From: Promethearchaeota archaeon
GTDB lineage: Archaea; Asgardarchaeota; Lokiarchaeia; Sigynarchaeales; MK-D1
Length of the DNA: 6,691 nucleotides
Assembly (NCBI GenBank): GCA_016839865.1
Contig: JAEOTN010000023.1
Coordinates: 1 to 6,691 of the forward strand
Reading direction: 5' to 3'
How positions within the stretch are numbered: position 1 is the first letter of the stretch; every line of letters starts with the position of its first letter. Made by a program: the position numbers and the translations under genes. Shown piece by piece: positions 1-6,220 of the stretch. Under the pieces are notes generated by a model, which was given only the letters and a program-made list of their open reading frames with translations, did not search any database and was not told the DNA's origin.

Positions 1-1875
1 ATTCAATTCTTCGATTACTGAATTTTCCTCCATTGAATCTACCTTTAATAACATACCGTTGTGAGGAGAATATCCCAAAATATCTTCTAATGTCGATAGT
101 TGTATGTAAATACTAAACACAAGCTCCAAGTCTCTGCACAATCCAACAATTGTAGTGTTGATTTCTTGACCTAATAATGTAAAAGAGAGATTATCACCGA
201 CGTTTAGACTCATTCTATCTGCAACAAATATGGACACTATTATTTCCGATGCGGTAGAATTAGAAAACATGGATCCTTCTTGAAGATCAATTCTACTTAA
301 ATTTGTATTCGGATCTAATCCTCTTAAATAAACTAAACTGTCGAGATTATCTTCACTTTGCACGACCGTCTCTAAATACGGTTCAAAGTCAGTTACTCCG
401 GAAATAGTCGATATATTTGTATAGGTTGTTGTGTTATAACCCGGCAAAAATACGGTTTTCACGTCCCAATTAACTTGTTCTGAAAAATATATGTCTTTTG
501 TCGTGTAAACGCTGGTTTTTGCTACGATTAAGGAAAAAGCAAGCATTATAGAACCAGCAAAAGCCAGGAAAGTAAGTATACTTCTACCTTTATTCCGAAA
601 TAAATTTCGTATTGGATATTTAAACGTGTTCCTCCATCCAGACATAAAATTAAATCTCGTTCCAGAATATCCCTTAACTCTTCCCCGAATAGCTTCATAA
701 GGTGTCAAATTTACGTTTGATTTTGCTGCAAGCCATGTAAAAAAAATCGAGATAACTAGAGTTGAACTAACAATAATTGATAAGATACTTGCGGAAAGAT
801 TCGGTGTAACATTGATTATTCCCCATCGACCAACTAATATATTAACAATAATCTGGAGTAATCCGTAACCCCCAAATGTACCTAGTATCATTGCAAGTAC
901 GCAAATAATCAAAGTACGCAGGAGAAAAGCTCGTAAAATTTTGGAGGAATTGAAACCAAATGCATATAGTGTTCCAGTTTGCTTTCTTTGTTCGAGAGCA
1001 TACCGTTTGGTGATGATAAATATTACAATACCCACAACTATTATGATGATTAAAGAAGCTGCATTCAAATACCTTGATGCGATTTCTAGAGCATCCTTTA
1101 ATATTGCACTCACACTTATTTCCCTCATTTGCCATTGAAATGCTAAATATACTCCCTCTGACTCAAAAACGTCTCGTATTTCTTCTGCAGCATTTGATAT
1201 CTCTTCGGAGGTAACATCTTGCCAAAAATAAATTGTAATTCCATTCACGATATCGTTTGGTAATCCGACTAATGAATGCAATAATTCCGTATCAATGTAG
1301 ACGATACAGTCTTGATTTAAATTGTAACTAAGAAATTCTACCGAACGGACTAATCCGGCAATTGTTAAATTGATTCCAGAAGCACCTATGAATACACTCA
1401 GATTGGAACCAATAGATAAATCGAAAGCTTCTGCAAAGGAATCGATCACGTAAATTTGATTTTCGTCAAGTGTTGAATTACCCGATTTAATGGAGAAAAG
1501 GTTTGTTGAGTGATTTACGGATTTTGGTATCCCGACTAAAGTCGTTGCTTCCCACGTTGGGTCTTCTTCCCCAATTTTTGACTTTCCTTTAGCTAATAGA
1601 CGTGATTCAATGAATTCAGGATATCTGTTCAAGGAACCATAAATAGAAGTATTGATTAATGGAATAAGACTGTCATTCCCGTTTGAAAAGCGTAAATCCA
1701 AGTGAGATAATTTGTACTCATCATTGTTGGTCTGGATTGAAGTTGAAATATTGGGTGAAGTAGAAAACATTCCCATAGGAAACGCAATAATAGCGAAAAG
1801 TGCTAAAAATGTAATCAGAGACCGGTATTTATGATGCCATATGTCCCGGAGAACCGCTTTAAATATCTTCTGCAT
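1..1875 (-). CDS. FtsX/MacB-type ABC transporter permease (3' part missing)
   Basis: This frame is open for 625 codons with no stop from the ATG at 1875 to the left edge, so the C-terminus lies outside the window. Residues 1-18 are a short cytoplasmic lead, TM1 is about 19-38, and a polar extracytoplasmic domain spans about 39-270. TM2 (275-289) is followed by the FtsX-type cytoplasmic stretch ALEQRKQTGTLYAFGF (293-308), then TM3 (about 319-347) and TM4 (about 362-383), ending in PYEAIR (392-397). A second unit begins with RNLFRNKGRSILTF (423-436) and TM5 (432-452), resembling the protein's own N-terminus, followed by a second polar domain from 453. This two-unit plan is that of large FtsX-like permeases, which extrude substrates or move lipids/lipoproteins (MacB/LolCE type) rather than import them. 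It overlaps the ATPase gene by 17 bases, implying cotranscription and coupled translation. Substrate unknown; the missing part should hold the second FtsX domain. Confidence 0.9.
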   Translation of the reverse strand, partial: MQKIFKAVLRDIWHHKYRSLITFLALFAIIAFPMGMFSTSPNISTSIQTNNDEYKLSHLDLRFSNGNDSLIPLINTSIYGSLNRYPEFIESRLLAKGKSKIGEEDPTWEATTLVGIPKSVNHSTNLFSIKSGNSTLDENQIYVIDSFAEAFDLSIGSNLSVFIGASGINLTIAGLVRSVEFLSYNLNQDCIVYIDTELLHSLVGLPNDIVNGITIYFWQDVTSEEISNAAEEIRDVFESEGVYLAFQWQMREISVSAILKDALEIASRYLNAASLIIIIVVGIVIFIITKRYALEQRKQTGTLYAFGFNSSKILRAFLLRTLIICVLAMILGTFGGYGLLQIIVNILVGRWGIINVTPNLSASILSIIVSSTLVISIFFTWLAAKSNVNLTPYEAIRGRVKGYSGTRFNFMSGWRNTFKYPIRNLFRNKGRSILTFLAFAGSIMLAFSLIVAKTSVYTTKDIYFSEQVNWDVKTVFLPGYNTTTYTNISTISGVTDFEPYLETVVQSEDNLDSLVYLRGLDPNTNLSRIDLQEGSMFSNSTASEIIVSIFVADRMSLNVGDNLSFTLLGQEINTTIVGLCRDLELVFSIYIQLSTLEDILGYSPHNGMLLKVDSMEENSVIEELN

Positions 1876-2674
1876 ATCTCTTCTCCAATATTCGTGGTTG
1901 GATAGTGTCGTTGATAATTTTCCCAGAACGCAATTGAATAACTCGTTCAGCGTATTTTAAATTCTCTACGTCGTGGGTAACAAGGATTACTGTAATTCCA
2001 CTTTCTTTTGCTATTTTGTGTATCAGTCTAACTATGCTGTCCCCCGTTTCCTGATCTAATTGACCGGTTGGTTCATCTACTAACAGAATTTTTGGTTCTT
2101 TCGCTAATGCGCGAGCAATTGCTACTCGTTGTCTTTCGCCCCCAGATAATTGTGATGGAAAATTGTTTTTACGGCTAGATAACTCTACCATCTCTAGGTA
2201 ATCGAGTGCTCTCTTTCTCATGGTTTTTTTGTTCACATTCATTAATTCCATGGTCAATTCCACATTTTCCACAGCTGTCAGAGTTGGAATAAGAGAGTAG
2301 AACTGAAAAACATAAGAGAGATTATGTTTTCGGAAAAGTGTTAATTTCCTTCCCGAATATTGGGTGATGTCTTGACCATCGATGTAGATAGTCCCTTGAG
2401 TACGGGAATCTATCCCGCCAATTAAATTTAGAAGTGTAGTTTTCCCGGATCCGGATGGACCAACAATAAATACAATTTGACCTTTAGGAATGTCAAAATT
2501 TGCATCATTTAAAGCAAGTACCTCGATATCCCCTAATATATAGACTTTAGATAAATTCCTAACCGATATTATTGAGTCTGGAGGGATTTCTTTCGTATCA
2601 CCTGCTTTCAGTGTTACATTGTGCTCCTTCAAGGCTTTCAGAAAGGGATGATTATCGAGGTTTTCTTCTGACAT
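1859..2674 (-). CDS. ABC transporter ATP-binding protein, MacB/LolD type
   Basis: A 271-residue cytoplasmic ATPase that powers the neighbouring permease. All ABC motifs are present: Walker A GPSGSGKTT (72-80), Q-loop Q124 in YVFQFYSLIP, signature LSGGE (176-180), Walker B ILLVDEP (196-202), D-loop GQLD (204-207, where GNLD is more usual) and H-loop His234 in LVTHD. Spacing and wording match the MacB/LolD/FtsE group that pairs with FtsX-like permeases, which agrees with the gene it overlaps. I chose the ATG at 2674. The frame stays open to a TTG at 2761, but that longer start would place a TATA-like box and an inverted repeat inside the gene. Even with this start about 33 polar, charged residues precede the ABC core, which normally begins near residue 35 here (SIISVRNLSKVY). 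Start-codon recognition is unclear: only a weak AAGGTCA lies about 20 bases upstream. Confidence 0.93.
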   Translation of the reverse strand: MSEENLDNHPFLKALKEHNVTLKAGDTKEIPPDSIISVRNLSKVYILGDIEVLALNDANFDIPKGQIVFIVGPSGSGKTTLLNLIGGIDSRTQGTIYIDGQDITQYSGRKLTLFRKHNLSYVFQFYSLIPTLTAVENVELTMELMNVNKKTMRKRALDYLEMVELSSRKNNFPSQLSGGERQRVAIARALAKEPKILLVDEPTGQLDQETGDSIVRLIHKIAKESGITVILVTHDVENLKYAERVIQLRSGKIINDTIQPRILEKRYAEDI

Positions 2675-2720
2675 TTTTAAATTCTCAGTTTGTTGACCTT
2701 TTTCATGTATAGTTATTGAG

Positions 2721-2730
2721 ATTATAAAAT
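2721..2730 (-). promoter_or_regulatory. TATA-like box for the ABC transporter operon
   Basis: Read on the minus strand the sequence is ATTTTATAAT, close to archaeal TATA boxes. With the usual spacing of about 25 bases, transcription would begin near 2700 and leave a leader of about 26 bases before the ATG at 2674. The element is nearly symmetric and also reads TTATAAAA on the plus strand, so it could serve the divergent regulator gene with a leader of about 60 bases. Orientation is inferred, not proven. Confidence 0.5.
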
Positions 2731-2749
2731 TATTTCGCTTTCCGAAATA
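2731..2749. promoter_or_regulatory. Candidate MarR operator (inverted repeat)
   Basis: A perfect 7-base inverted repeat, TATTTCG-CTTTC-CGAAATA, lies between the divergent ABC operon and the marR-like gene. It abuts the TATA-like box at 2721-2730, on the side where TFB contacts the minus-strand promoter. A dimer bound here would compete with TBP/TFB. Length and symmetry fit the dimeric operators known for MarR proteins. The symmetry is seen in the sequence; the repressor assignment is inferred from position. Confidence 0.5.
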
Positions 2750-2773
2750 TTCCAAAAACAAATAATTCCAAAA
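2743..2773. repeat. Imperfect tandem direct repeat in the divergent promoter
   Basis: CGAAATATTCCAAAAA (2743-2758) is followed directly by CAAATAATTCCAAAA (2759-2773). The two copies differ by a few bases and one indel. The first copy includes the right arm of the inverted repeat at 2731-2749, so it could be a secondary binding half-site. It may also be chance similarity in A-rich sequence. Confidence 0.3.
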
Positions 2774-2790
2774 CTAAAAAAATCATCTTG

Positions 2791-2805
2791 GATTATATTA
2801 TAATC
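2791..2805. promoter_or_regulatory. 15-base dyad just upstream of the MarR-like gene
   Basis: GATTATA-T-TATAATC is a perfect dyad with a single central base, ending 6 bases before the ATG at 2812. It looks like a TATA box, but that role would put the transcription start near 2824, inside the gene as annotated. It is therefore better explained as a regulator binding site over the start region, unless the gene starts further downstream. Its right half, TTATAATC, also occurs in the minus-strand box at 2720-2727, pointing toward the ABC operon. Confidence 0.35.
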
Positions 2806-2811
2806 ACACAA

Positions 2812-3261
2812 ATGTCAGACAATTACGATTTACTCGTTAATGAGTTTATACAGTTTCTTGAGTCGATTCGGGAGATGTTAGTAACGGGTTGGCCTGGATT
2901 AATCCAATTAATCAAGGATAAGGTGGGAGATAAGGACCCTTTTGGAAGGTATTTTCAAGTAATTCTCTATATCGGGAACCATGATAGATCTACCATGACA
3001 GAATTTGCAGAATTTTTTGATTTAAGTCCCGCTACAGCAACAGGACTAGTTGATCGATTAGTACAATTAGATATAGTGCAACGAGAACCCAGTAAAAAAG
3101 ACCGGAGAAAAGTAGAAATATTTCTTGCAGAACGTGGAATGCAGATTTATAACATGGCATATAGTTTTCAGGAAAAGGAAATAAAAAGAATGGTTAACCT
3201 CCTCACTGAGGACGAAATTGATTTTTTGATCAAAATAGCAAAGAAATTGAACAAAAAATAA
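2812..3261 (+). CDS. MarR-family winged-helix transcriptional regulator
   Basis: A 149-residue DNA-binding repressor-like protein of typical MarR length. Helix 1 is about 5-24 (dimerisation). The winged helix follows: TMTEFAEFF (61-69) is the first HTH helix, SPATATGLVDRLVQLD (72-87) the recognition helix, and EPSKKDRRKVEIFLAERG (92-109) the wing with the family's D-R-R pattern. The C-terminal helices (about 111-148) complete the dimer interface. MarR proteins bind palindromic sites as dimers and usually release DNA when a small molecule binds; the ligand cannot be read from sequence. It is divergent from an ABC exporter operon, a common arrangement for local control. I chose the ATG at 2812; a TTG at 2788 in the same frame would add eight residues and run through the dyad at 2791-2805. 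No strong Shine-Dalgarno site is visible. It could regulate other targets as well. Confidence 0.9.
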   Translation: MSDNYDLLVNEFIQFLESIREMLVTGWPGLIQLIKDKVGDKDPFGRYFQVILYIGNHDRSTMTEFAEFFDLSPATATGLVDRLVQLDIVQREPSKKDRRKVEIFLAERGMQIYNMAYSFQEKEIKRMVNLLTEDEIDFLIKIAKKLNKK

Positions 3262-3282
3262 AGTTATGACATTATTGTTTCT

Positions 3283-3322
3283 CTTCCTTTTTCGATAGAC
3301 TTATTTTTATTTTCAATTTTTA
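3283..3322 (+). terminator. T-rich terminator after the MarR-like gene
   Basis: Beginning 22 bases after the stop codon, this stretch is dominated by T-tracts (CTTCCTTTTTCGA, then TTATTTTTATTTTCAATTTTTA) without a GC-rich hairpin. Archaeal RNA polymerase terminates at such runs. The first 13 bases recur downstream of the next gene. Confidence 0.55.
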
Positions 3323-3353
3323 TCCTACAAGCAATAAATCTACAAAAATATCC

Positions 3354-3363
3354 TTTTAAATAT
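3354..3363 (+). promoter_or_regulatory. TATA-like box for the membrane protein gene
   Basis: TTTTAAATAT lies 44-53 bases before the ATG at 3407. Transcription would start near 3384 and give a leader of about 23 bases, in which GTGAG (3397-3401) is a weak Shine-Dalgarno-like site five bases before the start codon. A second candidate, TCTATAATGG (3364-3373), is slightly closer to the gene. Confidence 0.4.
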
Positions 3364-3406
3364 TCTATAATGGAATAACTTGATCAATTAACCGTTGTGA
3401 GAATAC

Positions 3407-3934
3407 ATGGTAGAAGTAGAAGTATTTATTGGAATCGCCCATATAGCGGGTATTTTTATTGGATTTGAAGCTCTAATAGGTGCCATTCGTAAAAATGATG
3501 TTGATGCAAAACATCTTGGACATATTCGAAGTGTTGTCACAGTTGGACTTGTAGCAATTGTTGCAGCACTAATACCAATAGGATTTCAAGCTTATGGCAT
3601 TAGCGGTCATCTGTTATGGTTTCTTTGTGGTTTGGTATTCTTCACACTCAACTTGATAGTTTTATTGTTGTCCTTGAGGAAAACTGAGAATAGAAAACTA
3701 ATCTCTACTCAAATGAGAGAAAAACCACTAATAACGATATTATTCTGGGTCCTGCTTGAGCTTCCTCTTCAAGTTCCGCTAATATTGATATTCACAGGAG
3801 TTTTTCCAGAATTAGAAGCCGGATTCTACATTACATCATTGTTGTTTAATATGTTTCAAGCAGCATTTGTACTTGGTCAGTTAGTTTACTCGAAAGTTGA
3901 CTCATCCAAATCTAAATCAAATTCTACAGAATAA
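3407..3934 (+). CDS. Hypothetical membrane protein with about five TM segments
   Basis: I do not recognise a family with confidence. The 175-residue protein is mostly hydrophobic, with predicted segments at about 7-27 (IGIAHIAGIFIGFEALIGAI), 42-64, 69-90, 107-132 and 140-162. The loop after the first segment is charged (RKNDVDAKHLGHIR, 28-41) and the C-terminus is Lys/Ser-rich and polar (163-175). There is no signal peptide separate from the first TM, no cysteine pair, and no metal or nucleotide motif. His/Gly pairs in the first helix (AHIAG) are a possible conserved feature of small integral membrane proteins found scattered in archaea and bacteria; this is an impression, not an identification. 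It has its own promoter-like box and T-rich flanks, so it is probably monocistronic. It follows the regulator in the same direction, but nothing in the sequence ties it to the ABC module. Confidence 0.8.
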   Translation: MVEVEVFIGIAHIAGIFIGFEALIGAIRKNDVDAKHLGHIRSVVTVGLVAIVAALIPIGFQAYGISGHLLWFLCGLVFFTLNLIVLLLSLRKTENRKLISTQMREKPLITILFWVLLELPLQVPLILIFTGVFPELEAGFYITSLLFNMFQAAFVLGQLVYSKVDSSKSKSNSTE

Positions 3935-3980
3935 ATTTGAATGAAAGAAATGAATAAAAAATGAAATATTGAGATTATTA

Positions 3981-4014
3981 CTTCCCTTCCTTTTTCGAAT
4001 GCTTTCTTATTTAT
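3981..4014 (+). terminator. T-rich terminator after the membrane protein gene
   Basis: This pyrimidine-rich stretch (CTTCCCTTCCTTTTTCGA, then GCTTTCTTATTTAT) begins 47 bases after the stop codon at 3932-3934. It shares 13 identical bases, CTTCCTTTTTCGA (3986-3998), with the tract after the MarR-like gene. It lies in the 194-base convergent gap before the end of the adenine deaminase gene, where no gene was found. Confidence 0.5.
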
Positions 4015-4100
4015 ACATAGATTTTGGATCTCTACGGAAGGAAGATTCACTAAAGATTATACAAGACTTATTCAGTACAAACAATCAAGCTAGCAATGAG

Positions 4101-4116
4101 AAAAAGGGGGTAAAAA
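4101..4116 (-). terminator. T-tract terminator after adenine deaminase
   Basis: On the minus strand, about 12 bases past the TAG stop, the sequence reads TTTTTACCCCCTTTTT. These are two T5 tracts split by a C-run, without a stable hairpin. Such tracts fit archaeal intrinsic termination, and the neighbouring plus-strand gene converges on this point. Confidence 0.45.
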
Positions 4117-4128
4117 CAAATATTGTGA

Positions 4129-6084
4129 CTAATTTTGTTGAGTTACAAAGGGAGAGATTAATTTCTGTTGCTGGTCATCCCAAAAACCTTTATCCGTCAA
4201 TTTTGGACCAGGAACCGCAGGAAGGGAAAAGACCGCAAAAGGAATTATCGGGGTTTTCGGATTCAGACCAATAGTCCCCAAAGCATTCCTGAAATTATTT
4301 GCATCTCTAATTATCTGCTCGATCGGGCGATCGGTCATTAAACCACCTATGTCCAAACGGATCTCACCGATAATTTTATGATTATGTGCAATCACCATAC
4401 CCCCTTGCATTTCATGAACCCGATTTGCTGCAAGTGCCATATGTTCCGTATCTCCGCCCAAAACAATAAAATTATGGGAATCATGAGCGACTGTGCTAGC
4501 TAGACCCGTATTTTTTAATGGATAACCTTTGATTAAAGCCTTCTGCACTGTTGGATCGGGGATTCCATGTCGATTGATTACACTTATCATAGAATATCCT
4601 TTCATATCAATATATCCATTTTTAACTGAAACATCTGCAGTAATCAGGTTCGGTAGGGGGAGATTTGGAGGTTTCGGTTGATTTAAGATGTTCATAGTGA
4701 TCTTTTCTTGTCCCACATACTTATCAGGAACTTTCCAGCTAAATAGAGCAGGAGTTATCGAGAAAGGAATTTTCACCGTGTCTCGAGCAGCATCGGGTAC
4801 ATTCGATATTGGAATATCTGGCAGGTATTTTCCATGTTTCACTATAACTACTCCACCATGGATGACGGTATCGACTTGAATATTTTTCAGAGATCCTTTT
4901 AGCATGGTTAGATCAGCCACCATACCCGGACGAATCTCCCCAAGAAACCGTGCATCGCGAAATCCGGCTAAAGCAATCCTACGAGCATTATTATATGTCG
5001 CAAATCTGATGGCATCAATCGGATCAATCCCGTGGGAGATATATCCACGAACTACACCCGCCATCCCCCCCTGTTCAACTAATTCATCCGGCCATATATC
5101 GTCAGTGCACATACCAATTCCGTCCTTAAAACGCAAATTTTTCACCATTTCGAGAACCATCGGTAGGGATTCAGTCAAACCGAGCTGATGGGAACTCAGC
5201 ATCAATCGCATACCGTGATCTAACTTCAATTGCGATTCGGGTCCCAAAACTTCATGATCTGCTGTCAGACCTAATGCTAAGAGATAAATATCCAAATTCG
5301 TGTGATCAAAAGTCCGCATTTTCTGTAGGAGTTTTTTGGTGGGAGTTCGGGCAAAAATCTGGGATTTTAGTATCTGGAGGAGGATCAAATTCCCGAATAC
5401 GGAAATTTTCTGCCCGATATTCAATTCCCCTAATGCAGTCACCATGTCGAACATAGGATAATGGGAATCCTGGGGAATATCCCGCATCCATCCTAATTGG
5501 GTGATATCCTGAAAAATCGGATCTGAATTCGTGATCTCGGACACACTCATGAGTTCAGCTAATTTCGGAGCTCCCAAATCAAGCATTTCCTGTACTTCCT
5601 TGGCTTGTATATCAGCCCCACTTGATTCTGCAACCCGTTTTGCAGGTACACAGGTTGAAGCATCAAAATATATGCGGATGGGAAGAGATTCCGCGTTGGT
5701 CACCATTAAACGATACCCAGACATCCCCATCACATTCACTATTTCATGAGGATCTCCAAAAATAGTCCCAGTTCCCTGAGTAGCTACAATCTTTGCGTAG
5801 GTTTGGGGTAGGATCATGGAGCTTTCGATATGAACATGAGGATCGATAAAACTAGGTATTGTGTAATACCCCGATCCGTCAATGATTTGGTTTGCGTTAG
5901 TTTTTTGGTCAATCACGGTAGTAATAAATCCCTGACTGATTCCGATATCACCAGTTAAAATTTCACCTGTTAATTGATTCACGATGTTGGTGTTTTTAAT
6001 TATCAGATCAAAAGGATGTTTTCCTTGTGCAGTTTCAATCAAGTGTTGATGAACCTGCAATCTTCGCTCAAAAATATTTTTCAT
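4129..6084 (-). CDS. ade: Adenine deaminase, divergent long form
   Basis: Probable cytoplasmic amidohydrolase converting adenine and water to hypoxanthine and ammonia in purine salvage. The N-terminal part matches the Ade family (FDLIIKNTNIVNQLTGEI, 25-42). The metal-binding barrel follows: HVH (83-85) in DPHVHIESSM, DPHEI (111-115), CVPA (145-148), AELM with Glu177, TADHE with His277, and CTDD with Asp328/329. The C-terminal Ade domain has AHDSHN (533-538), the Gly-rich MQGGMVIAHN stretch (559-568), and ends with PGPKLTDKG. At 651 residues it is roughly 50-80 longer than the usual 550-600. The excess lies around 185-275, where the expected GHAPG metal-ligand motif is not recognisable; His261 (RTFDHTNLD) may replace it. 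The substrate is therefore less certain than the family. The ATG at 6084 sits about 25 bases from a TATA-like box, suggesting a leaderless mRNA. There is no sign of a stop or broken frame. Confidence 0.88.
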   Translation of the reverse strand: MKNIFERRLQVHQHLIETAQGKHPFDLIIKNTNIVNQLTGEILTGDIGISQGFITTVIDQKTNANQIIDGSGYYTIPSFIDPHVHIESSMILPQTYAKIVATQGTGTIFGDPHEIVNVMGMSGYRLMVTNAESLPIRIYFDASTCVPAKRVAESSGADIQAKEVQEMLDLGAPKLAELMSVSEITNSDPIFQDITQLGWMRDIPQDSHYPMFDMVTALGELNIGQKISVFGNLILLQILKSQIFARTPTKKLLQKMRTFDHTNLDIYLLALGLTADHEVLGPESQLKLDHGMRLMLSSHQLGLTESLPMVLEMVKNLRFKDGIGMCTDDIWPDELVEQGGMAGVVRGYISHGIDPIDAIRFATYNNARRIALAGFRDARFLGEIRPGMVADLTMLKGSLKNIQVDTVIHGGVVIVKHGKYLPDIPISNVPDAARDTVKIPFSITPALFSWKVPDKYVGQEKITMNILNQPKPPNLPLPNLITADVSVKNGYIDMKGYSMISVINRHGIPDPTVQKALIKGYPLKNTGLASTVAHDSHNFIVLGGDTEHMALAANRVHEMQGGMVIAHNHKIIGEIRLDIGGLMTDRPIEQIIRDANNFRNALGTIGLNPKTPIIPFAVFSLPAVPGPKLTDKGFWDDQQQKLISPFVTQQN

Positions 6085-6105
6085 GCATAATCTTCAGTTT
6101 TTCGG

Positions 6106-6113
6106 TTATTAAA
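6106..6113 (-). promoter_or_regulatory. TATA-like box for ade, leaderless arrangement
   Basis: The minus strand reads TTTAATAA, centred about 25 bases before the A of the ATG at 6084. This is the spacing expected when the transcript begins at or next to the start codon. The absence of a purine-rich ribosome-binding site before the ATG agrees with this. Confidence 0.5.
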
Positions 6114-6135
6114 TCAATTGGTCGCATCCTATGTC

Positions 6136-6219
6136 AAAAAAAATCAAAGGAGAATGAAAAAAATCGAGAGGTTTTTGCTTCTGTCTATTTTTCGAAACAA
6201 ATTGGTTTTTTCAAAAAAA
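6136..6219 (-). terminator. Triple T-tract termination region after iorB
   Basis: Downstream of the iorB stop codon the minus strand carries three long T-runs: T7 at 6213-6219, T7 at 6157-6163 and T8 at 6136-6143. The first is followed by a short AT-only inverted repeat (TTTTTTTGAAAAAA). Repeated T-tracts suit archaeal termination and would separate iorB from ade, which has its own TATA-like box. Confidence 0.55.
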
Positions 6220-6220
6220 G

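Noticed and set aside
842..1135. 97-codon minus-strand open frame inside the permease region
   Set aside because: It is out of frame with the continuous 625-codon permease frame, and the in-frame product has the expected FtsX motifs and membrane segments here.
1859..2761. Longer 300-residue ATPase starting at TTG 2761
   Set aside because: The added 29 residues would cover the TATA-like box and inverted repeat, and have no similarity to ABC ATPase N-termini; the ATG at 2674 is preferred.
3364..3373. Bacterial-type -10 box TATAAT upstream of the membrane protein
   Set aside because: No matching -35 at suitable spacing was seen, and the rest of the window fits archaeal promoters; kept only as an alternative TATA-like element.
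3969..4274. 101-codon plus-strand open frame between the membrane protein and ade
   Set aside because: Its second half is antisense to the conserved C-terminus of adenine deaminase, its first half is the T-rich terminator region, and the translation shows no recognisable domain.
4688..5749. Several 60-94 codon plus-strand open frames antisense to ade
   Set aside because: All lie opposite a strongly conserved enzyme gene, with no start signals or domain content of their own.
6201..6219. Hairpin terminator GGTTTTTTCAAAAAAAG
   Set aside because: The stem would be almost entirely A-T and weak; the T-tracts themselves are the better explanation for termination.
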